In this document: in pieces, positions 17,928 through 29,002 of the stretch
Numbering within the stretch: the first letter of the stretch is position 1
Layout of the letters: each line of letters begins with the position of its first letter
Translations under genes and position numbers: made by a program
Notes under the pieces: generated by a model
Databases searched by the model: none
Told to the model about the DNA's origin: nothing
What the model saw: only the letters and a program-made list of their open reading frames with translations
NCBI RefSeq assembly: GCF_025144335.1
Contig: NZ_CP083539.1
Location: 683,501 to 747,500 of the forward strand
Reading direction: 5' to 3'
Source: Jannaschia sp. W003
Lineage (GTDB): Bacteria > Pseudomonadota > Alphaproteobacteria > Rhodobacterales > Rhodobacteraceae
Length of the DNA stretch: 64,000 nt

Positions 17928-19463
17928 ATGAACGCCCAATCCGATACGCGCGCCCGCGACGTCGTCGTCGTCGGCGCCGGCCCCGGTGGCCTCGCCACCG
18001 CGATGCTGCTGCGCGCCTCCGGCGCCCGCGTGACCCTGCTGGAGAAGGCCGACCGCGTGGGCGGGCGCACCGCCAGCTTCGAGCAGGACGGGTTCACCTT
18101 CGACTACGGCCCGACCTTCTACCTCTACCCCGAGGTATTGCGCGAGATCTTCGCCGCCTGCGGGCGCGACCTCGACCGGGAGGTGGACCTCAAGCGCCTC
18201 GACCCGATGTACCGCCTCCAGTTCGACGACGGGAACACCTTCGACGCCACCCCCGACATCGACCGGCTCACGGCCGAGGCCGCGCGCATCTCGCCCGCGG
18301 ACGCGCCCAACGTGAGGGCCTACCTCGCGGAGAACGCCGCCAAGTTCGAGGCCTTCCGCCCGATCCTCCAGCGCCCCTTCGCGAGTGCGCGCGACCTCGT
18401 GGGCGTCGACATGCTGCGCGCGCTGCCCCTGTTCCGGCCGTGGCTGACCGTGGACGGTGACCTCAAGCGCTGGTTCCGGCACCCGGACCTGCGCCTCGCC
18501 TTCTCGTTCCAGTCGAAGTACCTCGGCATGTCGCCGTTCAAGTGCCCCTCGCTGTTCACGATCGTGGCGCACGTGGAGTACGGCTTCGGGGTCTATCACC
18601 CCGTGGGCGGGTGCAACGCGATCCCCAAGGCCATGGCGCGCATCGCCCGCGAGATGGGCGTCGACATCCGCCTGTCGGAAGGCGCCGAGGAGATCGTCAC
18701 CGAAGGCCGCCGCGCCACGGCGGTGCGCACCCGCACGGGCACGATCCCCGCCGATGCGGTGGTGGTGAACGGCGACTTCGCCTCGACCATTCCGCGCCTG
18801 ATCCCGAACGCCCGCCGCAAGCGGTGGAGCGACAAGACGATCGCGAAGAAGAAGTACTCCTGCTCGACGTTCATGCTCTACCTCGGCATCGAGGGGCGCT
18901 TCGACGACATGCACCACCACACGATCTACCTGTCCGAGGACTACACCAAGAACATCCGCGAGATCGAGCAGGGCCTCGCCCCGCGCGAGCCCACGATCTA
19001 CGTGCAGAACGCCTCCGTCACCGACCCGACGCTGGCGCCCGAGGGGCACTCCACGCTCTACGTGCTGGTGCCCACCGGCAACCTCGAGGGCGGCGAGGAC
19101 TGGGAGGCGCTGGCCCCTGTCTACCGCGAGAAGATCCTCGATCGGCTATCCAAGCTCTCGGGCCACGACATCCGGCCCCGCATCCGCACCGAGCGCATGA
19201 TCTCGCCCGCGGACTGGGAATCGCAGATGGGCATCTACCGGGGCGCCACGTTCAACCTCGCGCACAACCTCGGCCAGATGCTTCACCGCCGCCCCCACAA
19301 CCGCTACGAGGACGTCGACGGCGTGTACCTGACGGGCGGCGGCACGCATCCCGGCTCGGGCCTGCCGACGATCTTCGAGAGCGCGCGCATCGCCGCCCGC
19401 CTCGCGGCCGAGGACATGGGAATGCCCGCGCCGGGCATGGGGATGAAGGAGGCGGCGGAATGA
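17928..19463 (+). CDS. crtN: C30 carotenoid desaturase (CrtN-like)
   Basis: 511-aa CrtI/CrtN-family FAD enzyme. N-terminal Rossmann motif 'VVVGAGPGGLATAML', then 'GGRTASFEQDGFTFDYGPTF'. The middle region 'KKYSCSTFMLYLGIEG', followed by '..LAPEGHSTLYVLVPT', resembles staphylococcal CrtN by eye, and the FAD-binding end is 'GVYLTGGGTHPGSGLPTI'. Adjacent squalene-forming genes argue that the substrate is squalene or dehydrosqualene, giving a 4,4'-diapocarotene; a C40 phytoene desaturase is the alternative. ATG at 17928 has a GGAG upstream. Its stop overlaps the next start by four bases (ATGA). Confidence 0.85.
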   Translation: MNAQSDTRARDVVVVGAGPGGLATAMLLRASGARVTLLEKADRVGGRTASFEQDGFTFDYGPTFYLYPEVLREIFAACGRDLDREVDLKRLDPMYRLQFDDGNTFDATPDIDRLTAEAARISPADAPNVRAYLAENAAKFEAFRPILQRPFASARDLVGVDMLRALPLFRPWLTVDGDLKRWFRHPDLRLAFSFQSKYLGMSPFKCPSLFTIVAHVEYGFGVYHPVGGCNAIPKAMARIAREMGVDIRLSEGAEEIVTEGRRATAVRTRTGTIPADAVVVNGDFASTIPRLIPNARRKRWSDKTIAKKKYSCSTFMLYLGIEGRFDDMHHHTIYLSEDYTKNIREIEQGLAPREPTIYVQNASVTDPTLAPEGHSTLYVLVPTGNLEGGEDWEALAPVYREKILDRLSKLSGHDIRPRIRTERMISPADWESQMGIYRGATFNLAHNLGQMLHRRPHNRYEDVDGVYLTGGGTHPGSGLPTIFESARIAARLAAEDMGMPAPGMGMKEAAE

Positions 19464-20971
19464 GCCACGTCGGCATCATCGGAGGCGGCCTCGGCGGCCT
19501 CGCGGCGGCTGCCACGCTGGCCGCGCGCGGCCACAAGGTCACCCTGCTGGAAAAGAACGGCTGGCTCGGCGGCAAGGCCGCCGTGCTGGAGGAGGAGGGC
19601 TTCCGCTTCGACATGGGGCCCACCATCCTCACCATGCCGCGGGTGCTGGAGCGGGTCTTCGCCGAGGCGGGCCGCGACATCGCCGACTACCTCGACCTGC
19701 GCCGCCTCGACCCCCAGTGGCGCTGCTTCTACGACGACGGCACCGTGCTCGACCTGCGCGACGACCCCAAGCTGGCCGCCCGCGAGATCGGGCGCCTGTC
19801 GCCCGAGGACGAGGCCGGGTTCGAGCGGTTCATGAAGGTCGCCGACCGCCTTTCGGACGTCTCCGACCGGTTCTTCTTCTGGCGCTCGGTCGAGGACCTG
19901 CGCGACACGATGGACCTGAAGCAGAACATGTCGCTGGAGACCCTGCGTGACGTGATGGCGCTGCGCATGCACCGCACCGTCGCGGGCCAGATCAAGCGCG
20001 ACGTTCGCGATCCCCGCGTCCAGCAGATGCTGGAGCACTTCATTCAGTACGTCGGGTCCAGCCCGCTGGCCTCGCCGGCCGTCCTCTGCGGCATTGCCCA
20101 GATGCAGCAGGGCGAGGGCGTCTGGTACCCGATGGGCGGCACCCGCGCCGTGCCGCAGGCCCTCGTGCGCCTCGGCGAGGAGCTGGGCGTGGACTACCGC
20201 ACCGGCGTCGACGTCGAGGGAATCGAGCTGGAGGGCGGGCGTGCCGCCGCCGTGCGCCTCGCCTCGGGCGAGCGCATGGCCTTCGACCGCATCGTCTCGA
20301 ACATGGACTCGGTGCGCACCTACCGCGAGCTGATCGGCGGGGACGCGTGGAAGCGGTTCGGCCACAAGAACCGCGAGGCCGCCTGCTCGGGCGTCGTCCT
20401 CTACCTCGGCCTGCGCGAGGCCTACGACCACCTCGCCCACCACAACTTCGTCTTCTCGCGCGACCCTCAGGAGGAGTTCCGCGCCATCTACGACCGCGGC
20501 GTGCCCGCGCCCGATCCCACCGCCTACATCGCCGCGCCTGCGCGGACCGAAGCAGCCGTAGCCCCCGAGGGCGGCGAGGCGCTCTACGTGCTCGTCCACA
20601 CCCCCTACCTGCGCGATGGCCAGGACTGGGCGCGGATGCTGCCCGAGTACCGCAAGGTCATCCTGCGAAAGCTGGGCCGCGCCGCCGGCATGGACGACCT
20701 CGAGGACCGCATCGCCTTCGAGCGCGCGCTCACCCCGCAGGACATCCACGAGCGCTACAAGGTGCTGAACGGCGCGATCTACGGGCTCGCCAGCCACGGA
20801 CGCGTCAACGGCGCGTTCAAGCCGGGCAACCGCTCGCGGCAGGTGCCGGGGCTCTACCTCGCGGGCGGCTCGGCGCATCCGGGGCCGGGCATGCCCATGG
20901 CCCTGATGTCGGGCTGGATCGCCGCCGACAGCCTCGACGGCGACAGCGTCTCGAACGTGGCCGCCGAGTAA
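19460..20971 (+). CDS. crtP: diapocarotenoid terminal oxidase/desaturase (CrtP-like)
   Basis: 503-aa second CrtI-family FAD protein. By eye it follows S. aureus CrtP (diaponeurosporene oxygenase) closely: 'IIGGGLGGLAAAATLAARGH', 'GFRFDMGPTILTMP', 'QWRCFYDDGT', 'FIQYVGSSPLASPAVL', 'QGEGVWYPMGGT' and 'LAHHNFVFSRD'. CrtP oxidises the terminal methyl of the C30 chain to an aldehyde, which fits the aldehyde dehydrogenase encoded downstream. The C-terminal FAD motif is 'GLYLAGGSAHPGPGMPMALMSG'. Coupled to crtN by an ATGA overlap. Confidence 0.84.
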   Translation: MSHVGIIGGGLGGLAAAATLAARGHKVTLLEKNGWLGGKAAVLEEEGFRFDMGPTILTMPRVLERVFAEAGRDIADYLDLRRLDPQWRCFYDDGTVLDLRDDPKLAAREIGRLSPEDEAGFERFMKVADRLSDVSDRFFFWRSVEDLRDTMDLKQNMSLETLRDVMALRMHRTVAGQIKRDVRDPRVQQMLEHFIQYVGSSPLASPAVLCGIAQMQQGEGVWYPMGGTRAVPQALVRLGEELGVDYRTGVDVEGIELEGGRAAAVRLASGERMAFDRIVSNMDSVRTYRELIGGDAWKRFGHKNREAACSGVVLYLGLREAYDHLAHHNFVFSRDPQEEFRAIYDRGVPAPDPTAYIAAPARTEAAVAPEGGEALYVLVHTPYLRDGQDWARMLPEYRKVILRKLGRAAGMDDLEDRIAFERALTPQDIHERYKVLNGAIYGLASHGRVNGAFKPGNRSRQVPGLYLAGGSAHPGPGMPMALMSGWIAADSLDGDSVSNVAAE

Positions 20972-20973
20972 TC

Positions 20974-21750
20974 GTGGCCGCCCTCGCGGACGACCCGGTC
21001 GCGCTGCGCAGCGCGGCGCTGTGCCGCTTCTTCGCCGGCGTCATGCGCCGCGAGGTGGGGCGCGGCTTCCGCGCCCTGCGCCTCCTGGAGCCGGGCCTGC
21101 CCGCGCTGCCCGAGGGCGCGCCGCTCGTGGTCTACGCCAACCATCCCGGCTGGTGGGATCCGGCCGTGTTCATGGTGATGCAGGGCGCGCTCTTCCCGGA
21201 CCGCGCGCCCTTCGGCCCGATCGACGCCGCGGCGCTGGAGCGCTACGGCTTCATGCGCCGGATCGGCATGTTCGGCATCGACCCCGACCGGCGCTCCGGC
21301 GCGGTGCGCTTCCTGCGGGTGGGCGAGCACGTCCTCGCCGATCCGGCCCGCATGCTCTGGATGACCGCGCAGGGGCGCTTCGCCGACCCGCGCGAGCGCC
21401 CCGTCGCCCTGCGCCCCGGCCTCGCGCACCTCCTGGCCCGCGTGCCCGGCGCCGTGGCCCTGCCGCTGGCGCTCGAATACCCCTTCTGGTCCGAGCGCCG
21501 CCCCGAGGCGCTGGCTGCCTTCGGCGCGCCCGTGCAGCCGCGGGGCGAGGGCGCCACGGACGCGCTCGCAGGCGAGCTGGAGCGCGCGCAGGACCGCCTC
21601 GCCGCGGCGGCGATGGCGCGCGACCCCGGGCGGTTCCGCACCCTCCACGGCGGCACGCGGGGCGTGGGCGGGGTGTACGGCCTGTGGCAGGCGGCGCGCG
21701 CCCGTCTCGGGGGCCGCGCCCACGACCCAGACCACCTGCCGGAGCGCTGA
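20974..21750 (+). CDS. PlsC-type acyltransferase, probable carotenoid glycoside acylation
   Basis: 258-aa acyltransferase with the family H-x4-D catalytic motif in 'NHPGWWDP' (about residue 53) and a downstream substrate block near 'FGIDPDRRSG'. GTG start at 20974, three bases after the crtP stop; no strong Shine-Dalgarno, so translation may depend on coupling. Placed between CrtP and a CrtQ-like glycosyltransferase, it is a good candidate for the enzyme that esterifies the sugar of the pigment (the step done by CrtO in S. aureus, which is an unrelated membrane protein). A role in phospholipid synthesis cannot be excluded. Confidence 0.8.
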   Translation: MAALADDPVALRSAALCRFFAGVMRREVGRGFRALRLLEPGLPALPEGAPLVVYANHPGWWDPAVFMVMQGALFPDRAPFGPIDAAALERYGFMRRIGMFGIDPDRRSGAVRFLRVGEHVLADPARMLWMTAQGRFADPRERPVALRPGLAHLLARVPGAVALPLALEYPFWSERRPEALAAFGAPVQPRGEGATDALAGELERAQDRLAAAAMARDPGRFRTLHGGTRGVGGVYGLWQAARARLGGRAHDPDHLPER

Positions 21751-22884
21751 ATGTCGCTCCTCCTCCTGGCATTCGCGATCGTCGCCCTCGCGCTGGCGCT
21801 GCTCTACGCGGCGATGACCCTCGTGAACCTCGGTGCCCTGCGTCCGCCCCCCCGGGGCGGCGCCGCCCAGCGCCCCGTGTCGATCCTGATCCCGGCCCGC
21901 GACGAGGCCGGCAACATCGAGGGCGCCCTGCACGGCGCGCTCTCCCAGCGGGACGCCGAGATCGAGGTCGTGGTGCTCGACGACGGCTCCGCGGACGGCA
22001 CCGACCGCATCGTCGAGGCCGCCGCCGCAGCCGATCCGCGCGTGCGCCTCCTGCGCGGCGCGCCGCTGCCCGAGGGCTGGAACGGCAAGCAGCACGCCTG
22101 CCACCAGCTGGCCGAGGCGGCCCGCCACCCGGTGCTCCTGTTCGTGGATGCCGACGTGCGCCTCGCCCCCGACGCCGTGGCGCGCCTGTGGACCTGGCTC
22201 GAGAGCTTCGGCCTCGCCCTCGTCTCCGGCTTTCCGCGCCAGATCACCCGCACGCTGCCCGAGATCGTGGCCATCCCCCAGATCCTCGTGGTGCTGCTGG
22301 GCTACCTGCCGGTCCCCATGGCCCGCGCGCGGCCCGACCCGGCCTTCGCCGCCGGCTGCGGCCAGCTCCTGATGGTGACGCGCGGCGCCTACGAGGCCGC
22401 GGGCGGCCACGCGGCCTTCCGCGACCGGATGCACGACGGCCTGAACCTGCCGCGAAACGTGCGCCGCGCCGGCGGGCGCACCGATCTCGTGGACGCCACC
22501 CCGCTGGCCCACGTGCGCATGTACGAGGACTGGCCCGCGATCGTGGAGGGGTTCTCGAAGAACGCCACCGAGGGCATGGCCACGCCCCGCGCCCTGCCGG
22601 TCTGGACCGCGCTCCTGTTCGGCGGCCACGTGCTGCCGTTCCTCGTGCTGCCCCTCGCCCTCCTCGCCGGGGCGTGGGGCGCCGCGTGGCTCTCGCTCGC
22701 GGCCGTGGTACTGTTGCTCGCGGCGCGCACCGTGCTCGCATGGCGGATGCACCAGCACCCGCTCTCCGTCCTTCTCCATCCCGTGGGAGTTCTCGTGACG
22801 CTCTGGATCCAGTTCCGCGCCCTGCGCGACGCCCGGCGGGGCCGCCGGGTGACTTGGCGCGGCCGCGCCTACGGCGCCCGATGA
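21751..22884 (+). CDS. crtQ: CrtQ-like carotenoid glycosyltransferase (GT2)
   Basis: 377-aa family 2 glycosyltransferase with an N-terminal membrane helix (1-25) and two or three C-terminal helices (about 288-340). GT2 motifs: 'SILIPARDEAGNIEG', 'VVVLDDGSADGT' and 'LLFVDADVRLAPDA' (metal-binding DxD). The block 'LPEGWNGKQHACHQLA' resembles the 'LPEGWTGKNHAC' region of CrtQ, which glucosylates diaponeurosporenoic acid. ATG follows directly after the acyltransferase stop; its own stop overlaps the next start (ATGA). Confidence 0.85.
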   Translation: MSLLLLAFAIVALALALLYAAMTLVNLGALRPPPRGGAAQRPVSILIPARDEAGNIEGALHGALSQRDAEIEVVVLDDGSADGTDRIVEAAAAADPRVRLLRGAPLPEGWNGKQHACHQLAEAARHPVLLFVDADVRLAPDAVARLWTWLESFGLALVSGFPRQITRTLPEIVAIPQILVVLLGYLPVPMARARPDPAFAAGCGQLLMVTRGAYEAAGGHAAFRDRMHDGLNLPRNVRRAGGRTDLVDATPLAHVRMYEDWPAIVEGFSKNATEGMATPRALPVWTALLFGGHVLPFLVLPLALLAGAWGAAWLSLAAVVLLLAARTVLAWRMHQHPLSVLLHPVGVLVTLWIQFRALRDARRGRRVTWRGRAYGAR

Positions 22885-24239
22885 GCGCCGAGGAGGCCCG
22901 CCGGGTCCACGCCCGCCTCACGGGCGCGTTCTCGCTCGACGCCGTGCCGGACCTCGCCGCCCGCCGCGCGCGCCTGACGGCGCTGGGCCGGGCCATCGGC
23001 GCCCGGCAGGACGCCCTGGTGCGCGCCGTGTCCGAGGACTTCCGCCCCCGCGCCGAGAGCGAGACGCTGACGGCCGAGCTGGCCTTCGTGCAGGGCGCCA
23101 TCCGCCACACCCTGCGCCACCTGCGCCGCTGGACCGCGCCGCGCCGCGACTGGGTGCTCCAGCCGCTGCCGGGCCGCGCCGAGACCTGGATGGAGCCCAA
23201 GGGCGTCGTCGGCGTGTTCTCGCCCTGGAACTACCCGATCCAGCTCGCCCTCGTGCCCCTCGTGACGGCGGTGGCGGCGGGCAACCGCGCGCTCCTCAAG
23301 CCCTCGGAGCGCGCGCCCCACAGCTCCGAGGCGCTGGCGGCCCTCGTGGCCGACGTCTTCCCCGAGGACGAGGCCGCCGTCGTCCTCGGCGGCCCCAAGA
23401 CCGCCCAGGCGCTGACCGCGCTGCCCTTCGGCCACATCTTCTTCACCGGCTCCACCGCCACGGGCCGCCTCGTGGCGCGCGCCGCCGCCGAGACGCTCTC
23501 CCCCGTGACGCTGGAGCTGGGCGGGCGCAGCCCCGCCGTGGCCCTGCCCGGCGCCGATCCGGCCGAGCACGCCCCCGCGGTCGCCTGGGGCCGCTGGCTC
23601 AACGCCGGCCAGACCTGCGTGGCGCCGAACCACCTCTGGGTGCCGCGCGGCACCGAGGGCGCGTGGGCCGACGCGCTCATGGACAGCGCACGCGGCTTCC
23701 TGCCCCGCGACTACACCGGCATGATCGACCCCCGCGCCGGCGCCCGCGTCCGCGCCATGCTCGACGAGGCCCGCGCCGCCGGCGCCGAGGTTCGCACCGT
23801 GGAGGCGGACGTGCCGGTGCCGCCCTCCGTGGTTCTCGACCCGCCCCGCGACGGCGCGCTCATGCGCGAGGAGATCTTCGGCCCTGTGCTGCCGATCCTG
23901 CCCTACGACGCGCCCGAGGACGTGCTGCGCGCCGAGGCCGGGGGCACGCCGCTGGCGGCCTACGTGTTCGGCGAGCACGGCGCGGCCCGGCGGTTCCTGG
24001 CGCGGATGCGCTCGGGCGGCGGCGCGGTGAACGCGGCCGTCCTGCACCTCGCGCTCCACGACCGCGCCTTCGGCGGCATCGGCCAGAGCGGGCACGGCGC
24101 CTACCACGGCGAGCGCGGCTTCCGCGAGTTCAGCCACGAGCGCACCGTGTTCACGCCCCTCTCCACCCGCGCCCTGCGCGTGCTGGCCCCGCCCTACCCG
24201 GACGCCGCCCGGCGCCTGTTCCGGCGCATGGGGCGCTAG
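22881..24239 (+). CDS. aldehyde dehydrogenase, probable diapocarotenal dehydrogenase
   Basis: 452-aa ALDH of the class-3/coniferyl-aldehyde type (shorter than the ~480-500 aa of classical ALDHs). Visible: 'GVFSPWNYPIQL', 'ALLKPSERAPH', 'FFTGSTATGR', 'LELGGRSPAV' with the general-base Glu, and 'LNAGQTCVAPNH' with the catalytic Cys. In C30 carotenoid clusters an ALDH of this group oxidises the 4-aldehyde made by CrtP to the acid, which CrtQ then glycosylates; gene position supports that role. Starts by ATGA overlap with crtQ. Its stop shares the palindrome GCTAGC with the convergent glpR stop (4-bp overlap). Confidence 0.86.
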   Translation: MSAEEARRVHARLTGAFSLDAVPDLAARRARLTALGRAIGARQDALVRAVSEDFRPRAESETLTAELAFVQGAIRHTLRHLRRWTAPRRDWVLQPLPGRAETWMEPKGVVGVFSPWNYPIQLALVPLVTAVAAGNRALLKPSERAPHSSEALAALVADVFPEDEAAVVLGGPKTAQALTALPFGHIFFTGSTATGRLVARAAAETLSPVTLELGGRSPAVALPGADPAEHAPAVAWGRWLNAGQTCVAPNHLWVPRGTEGAWADALMDSARGFLPRDYTGMIDPRAGARVRAMLDEARAAGAEVRTVEADVPVPPSVVLDPPRDGALMREEIFGPVLPILPYDAPEDVLRAEAGGTPLAAYVFGEHGAARRFLARMRSGGGAVNAAVLHLALHDRAFGGIGQSGHGAYHGERGFREFSHERTVFTPLSTRALRVLAPPYPDAARRLFRRMGR

Positions 24240-25006
24240 CTCCCGCCCGGCGGGCAGACCTCCACCCGCGTGCCCCACCCCTCGCAGCGCGCCCGCAGCG
24301 CCGCGGGGGGCGGCGCGTCGGTCACGAAGGCGTGGAGGCCCTCCAGCGACAGCACGCGCACGGGGGCGGTGCGGGCGAACTTGCTGGCGTCGGCCGCCAG
24401 GAACGCGCGCCGCGACCGCGCCACGGCGGCGCGGCTCACCCCGGCCTCGCGCCCGTCGAAGTCGAGCACGTCGCCCGAGGGGTCGAGCGCCGAGCAGCCC
24501 ACCACCGCCACGTCGAAGCGGAACCCCTCCACCGCCGTGCGGGCCAGGTCGCCCACCAGCCCCCCGTCGGCGGCGCGCATCGTGCCGCCCGTCACCACCA
24601 CCTCGCCGTCGCGCGGCCCGAGGATGCGCGCCGCGTTCACGTTGTTGGTGACCACCAGGAGCCCGCGGTGGTGCACGAGGGCCGCGGCCACCGCCTCGGC
24701 CGTGGTGCCGATCGCCAGGAACACCGAGGCCCCGTCGGGGATCTGCGCCGCGCAGGCCCGCGCGATCGCCGCCTTGCCGCCCGCATGGAGGCGCCGCCGC
24801 TCCTCGTAGGCGATGTTCACCGTGCCCGAGGGCAGCACCGCGCCGCCGTGGACGCGTTCGAGCTGGCCCGCCTCGGCCAGCTCCGCAAGGTCGCGGCGGA
24901 TGGTCTGGAGCGTCACGCCGAAGTGCTCCGACAGCCGCTCCACGCTGACCCCGCCCTCGCGCCGGGCGATGTCGAGGATCTTGGGGTGGCGGACGGCCTG
25001 GGACAT
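24236..25006 (-). CDS. glpR: DeoR-family repressor, probable GlpR
   Basis: 256-aa DeoR/GlpR regulator. N-terminal winged helix 'KILDIARREGGVSVERLSEHF' (in part) leads into 'VTLQTIRRDLAELAEAGQ' and 'RVHGGAV'; the C-terminal sugar-phosphate sensor domain has 'IFLAIGTTAEAV'-like text (here 'VFLAIGTTAEAVAAAL') and 'VTGGTMR'. It diverges from glpD and the glycerol transporter genes, with a perfect inverted repeat between them, so it most likely represses glp genes and responds to glycerol 3-phosphate. ATG at 25006 chosen by fit to the family opening. Confidence 0.9.
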   Translation of the reverse strand: MSQAVRHPKILDIARREGGVSVERLSEHFGVTLQTIRRDLAELAEAGQLERVHGGAVLPSGTVNIAYEERRRLHAGGKAAIARACAAQIPDGASVFLAIGTTAEAVAAALVHHRGLLVVTNNVNAARILGPRDGEVVVTGGTMRAADGGLVGDLARTAVEGFRFDVAVVGCSALDPSGDVLDFDGREAGVSRAAVARSRRAFLAADASKFARTAPVRVLSLEGLHAFVTDAPPPAALRARCEGWGTRVEVCPPGGS

Positions 25007-25067
25007 CGGACCTCGGGTGGCGGCTGGGACCGGAGATGACCCGGGGGCGCGGCGCCGGTCAACGGTT

Positions 25068-25088
25068 TTCGCTTTCCCCCAAAGCGAA
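25068..25088. promoter_or_regulatory. candidate GlpR operator
   Basis: TTCGCTTT-CCCCC-AAAGCGAA is a perfect 8-5-8 inverted repeat in the glpR-glpD spacer. A second, weaker pair, CGAACA (25146-25151) and TGTTCG (25169-25174), lies nearer glpD. TTCG-rich repeats are typical of DeoR/GlpR-type operators, and the position allows control of both directions. Confidence 0.65.
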
Positions 25089-25245
25089 CACGATCGACGG
25101 AAATCTCCGCCGCAGGGCGGCGATCCCAGATCGACGCGGCCAAAACGAACATGGGCGAAGATAACCCTTGTTCGCTCCGTCGCGCGGTTGCTATGCCTCG
25201 CGCGACGACGATGACGACGGCGGCGCACGGGGGGAGGCGGGCGGC

Positions 25246-26843
25246 TTGGCGAATGGTCCGGACATCGCGGACGTCCTCGTGATCGGGGGCGGCATCAACG
25301 GATGCGGCATCGCCCGCGACGCCGCCGGCCGCGGCCTGTCCGTGGTGCTGTGCGAGATGGACGACCTCGCCTCGGCCACGTCCTCGGCCTCGACCAAGCT
25401 GTTCCACGGCGGCCTGCGCTACCTCGAGTACTTCGAGTTCGACCTCGTGCGGAAGGCGCTGCGCGAGCGCGAGGTATTGCTGCGCATGATGCCCCACATC
25501 GCCTGGCCCATGCGCTTCGTGCTGCCCTACCACCCCGCCCAGCGCTTCGAGGGCGACACGCCCACCTCGCGCCTCCTGGGGCTGGCGATGCCGTGGATGC
25601 GCGGGCGCCGCCCCGCCTGGCTGATCCGCCTGGGGCTGGCGATGTACGACGGGCTCGGCGGGCGCACGATCCTGCCGGGCACCGAGACGGTGCGCCTGCG
25701 GGGCCGCCCCGAGGGCGAGCCGCTGCAGGACCGCTTCGAGAAGGCCTTCGAGTACTCCGACTGCTGGGTCGAGGACGCGCGCCTCGTGGTGCTGAACGCC
25801 CGCGATGCCGAGGCGCGCGGCGCCGAGATCCTGGCCCGCACCAAGGTCGTCTCCGCCGAGGTCCGGGACGGCGCCTGGGTCGCCGCGCTGGAGGACCGCG
25901 AGACCGGCGCCCGCACCGAGCGGCGCGCGCGCATGATCGTCAACGCGGGCGGGCCGTGGGTGGGCGACATCCTGAAGGGCGCGCTGCGCTCGAAGGCGCG
26001 CGAGGGCGTGCGGCTGGTCCGCGGCAGCCACATCGTCACCCGGCGCCTGTTCGACCACGGCAAGTGCTACTTCTTCCAGGGCACCGACGGGCGCATCATG
26101 TTCGCGATCCCCTACGAGACCGACTTCACGCTGATCGGCACCACCGACGCCGAGCACCCCGACCCCTCCGAGCCGGCGGTCTGCACCGAGGACGAGAAGC
26201 GATACATGATCGACTTCGTGAACGCCTACCTGAAGCGCCCCGTCACGATGGACGACATCGTGTGGACCTACAGCGGCGTGCGGCCCCTCTACGACGACGG
26301 CGCCCGCTCGGCCACGGCGGCCACGCGCGACTACGTGCTGAAGGTGGACCGCACCGCGGGCGCGCCGGTGCTGAACGTCTTCGGCGGCAAGATCACCACC
26401 TACCGCCGGCTGGCCGAGGGGGCGATGGCGCACGTGAACGAGACCCTCGGCCACGACGCCGGCGACTGGACCGCCGGGGCGCCCCTGCCGGGCGGCGACT
26501 TCCCCGTGGACGGCGTGGACGCGCTGGTCGCGGGCCTGCGCCGCGACCACCCGTTCCTCGACGCGCGCTGGGCGCTGCGCCTCGTGCGCGCCTACGGCAC
26601 CGAGGCGCGCGCGATGCTGGACGGCGCCGCCTCGGCCGAGGCGCTGGGCGAGGACTTCGGCGCGACCCTGACCGCGCGCGAGGTGGACTGGCTGATGGAC
26701 CGCGAATGGGCGCGCACGCCCGACGACGTGCTCTGGCGCCGCTCGAAGCTGGGCCTGCGGCTCGACGGGGCGGGCGAGGCGGCCCTGCGGCGGCACATGG
26801 AGCGGCGGCTGGCCGCGGACCTGCAACCGGCGGAGGTGGCGCA

Positions 26844-26847
<4 letters not shown>
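25246..26847 (+). CDS. glpD: glycerol-3-phosphate dehydrogenase (aerobic, FAD)
   Basis: 533-aa membrane-associated FAD enzyme that oxidises glycerol 3-phosphate to dihydroxyacetone phosphate and feeds electrons to quinone. Visible: 'VLVIGGGINGCGIARDAAGR' (FAD), 'SSASTKLFHGGLRYLE' and 'NVFGGKITTYRRLAE'. TTG at 25246 was chosen because a GGGGAGG lies 8-10 bases upstream; an earlier in-frame TTG at 25168 would add 26 Asp/Gly-rich residues and would overlap the candidate operator half-sites. The stop overlaps the glpS start (ATGA), so dehydrogenase and transporter form one operon. Confidence 0.94.

Positions 26848-28998
<2,151 letters not shown>

Positions 28999-29002
<4 letters not shown>

Noticed and set aside
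20947..20972. Alternative GTG start for the acyltransferase within the crtP end
   Set aside because: The GTG at 20956 is in the crtP frame; the in-frame choice for the acyltransferase is 20974.
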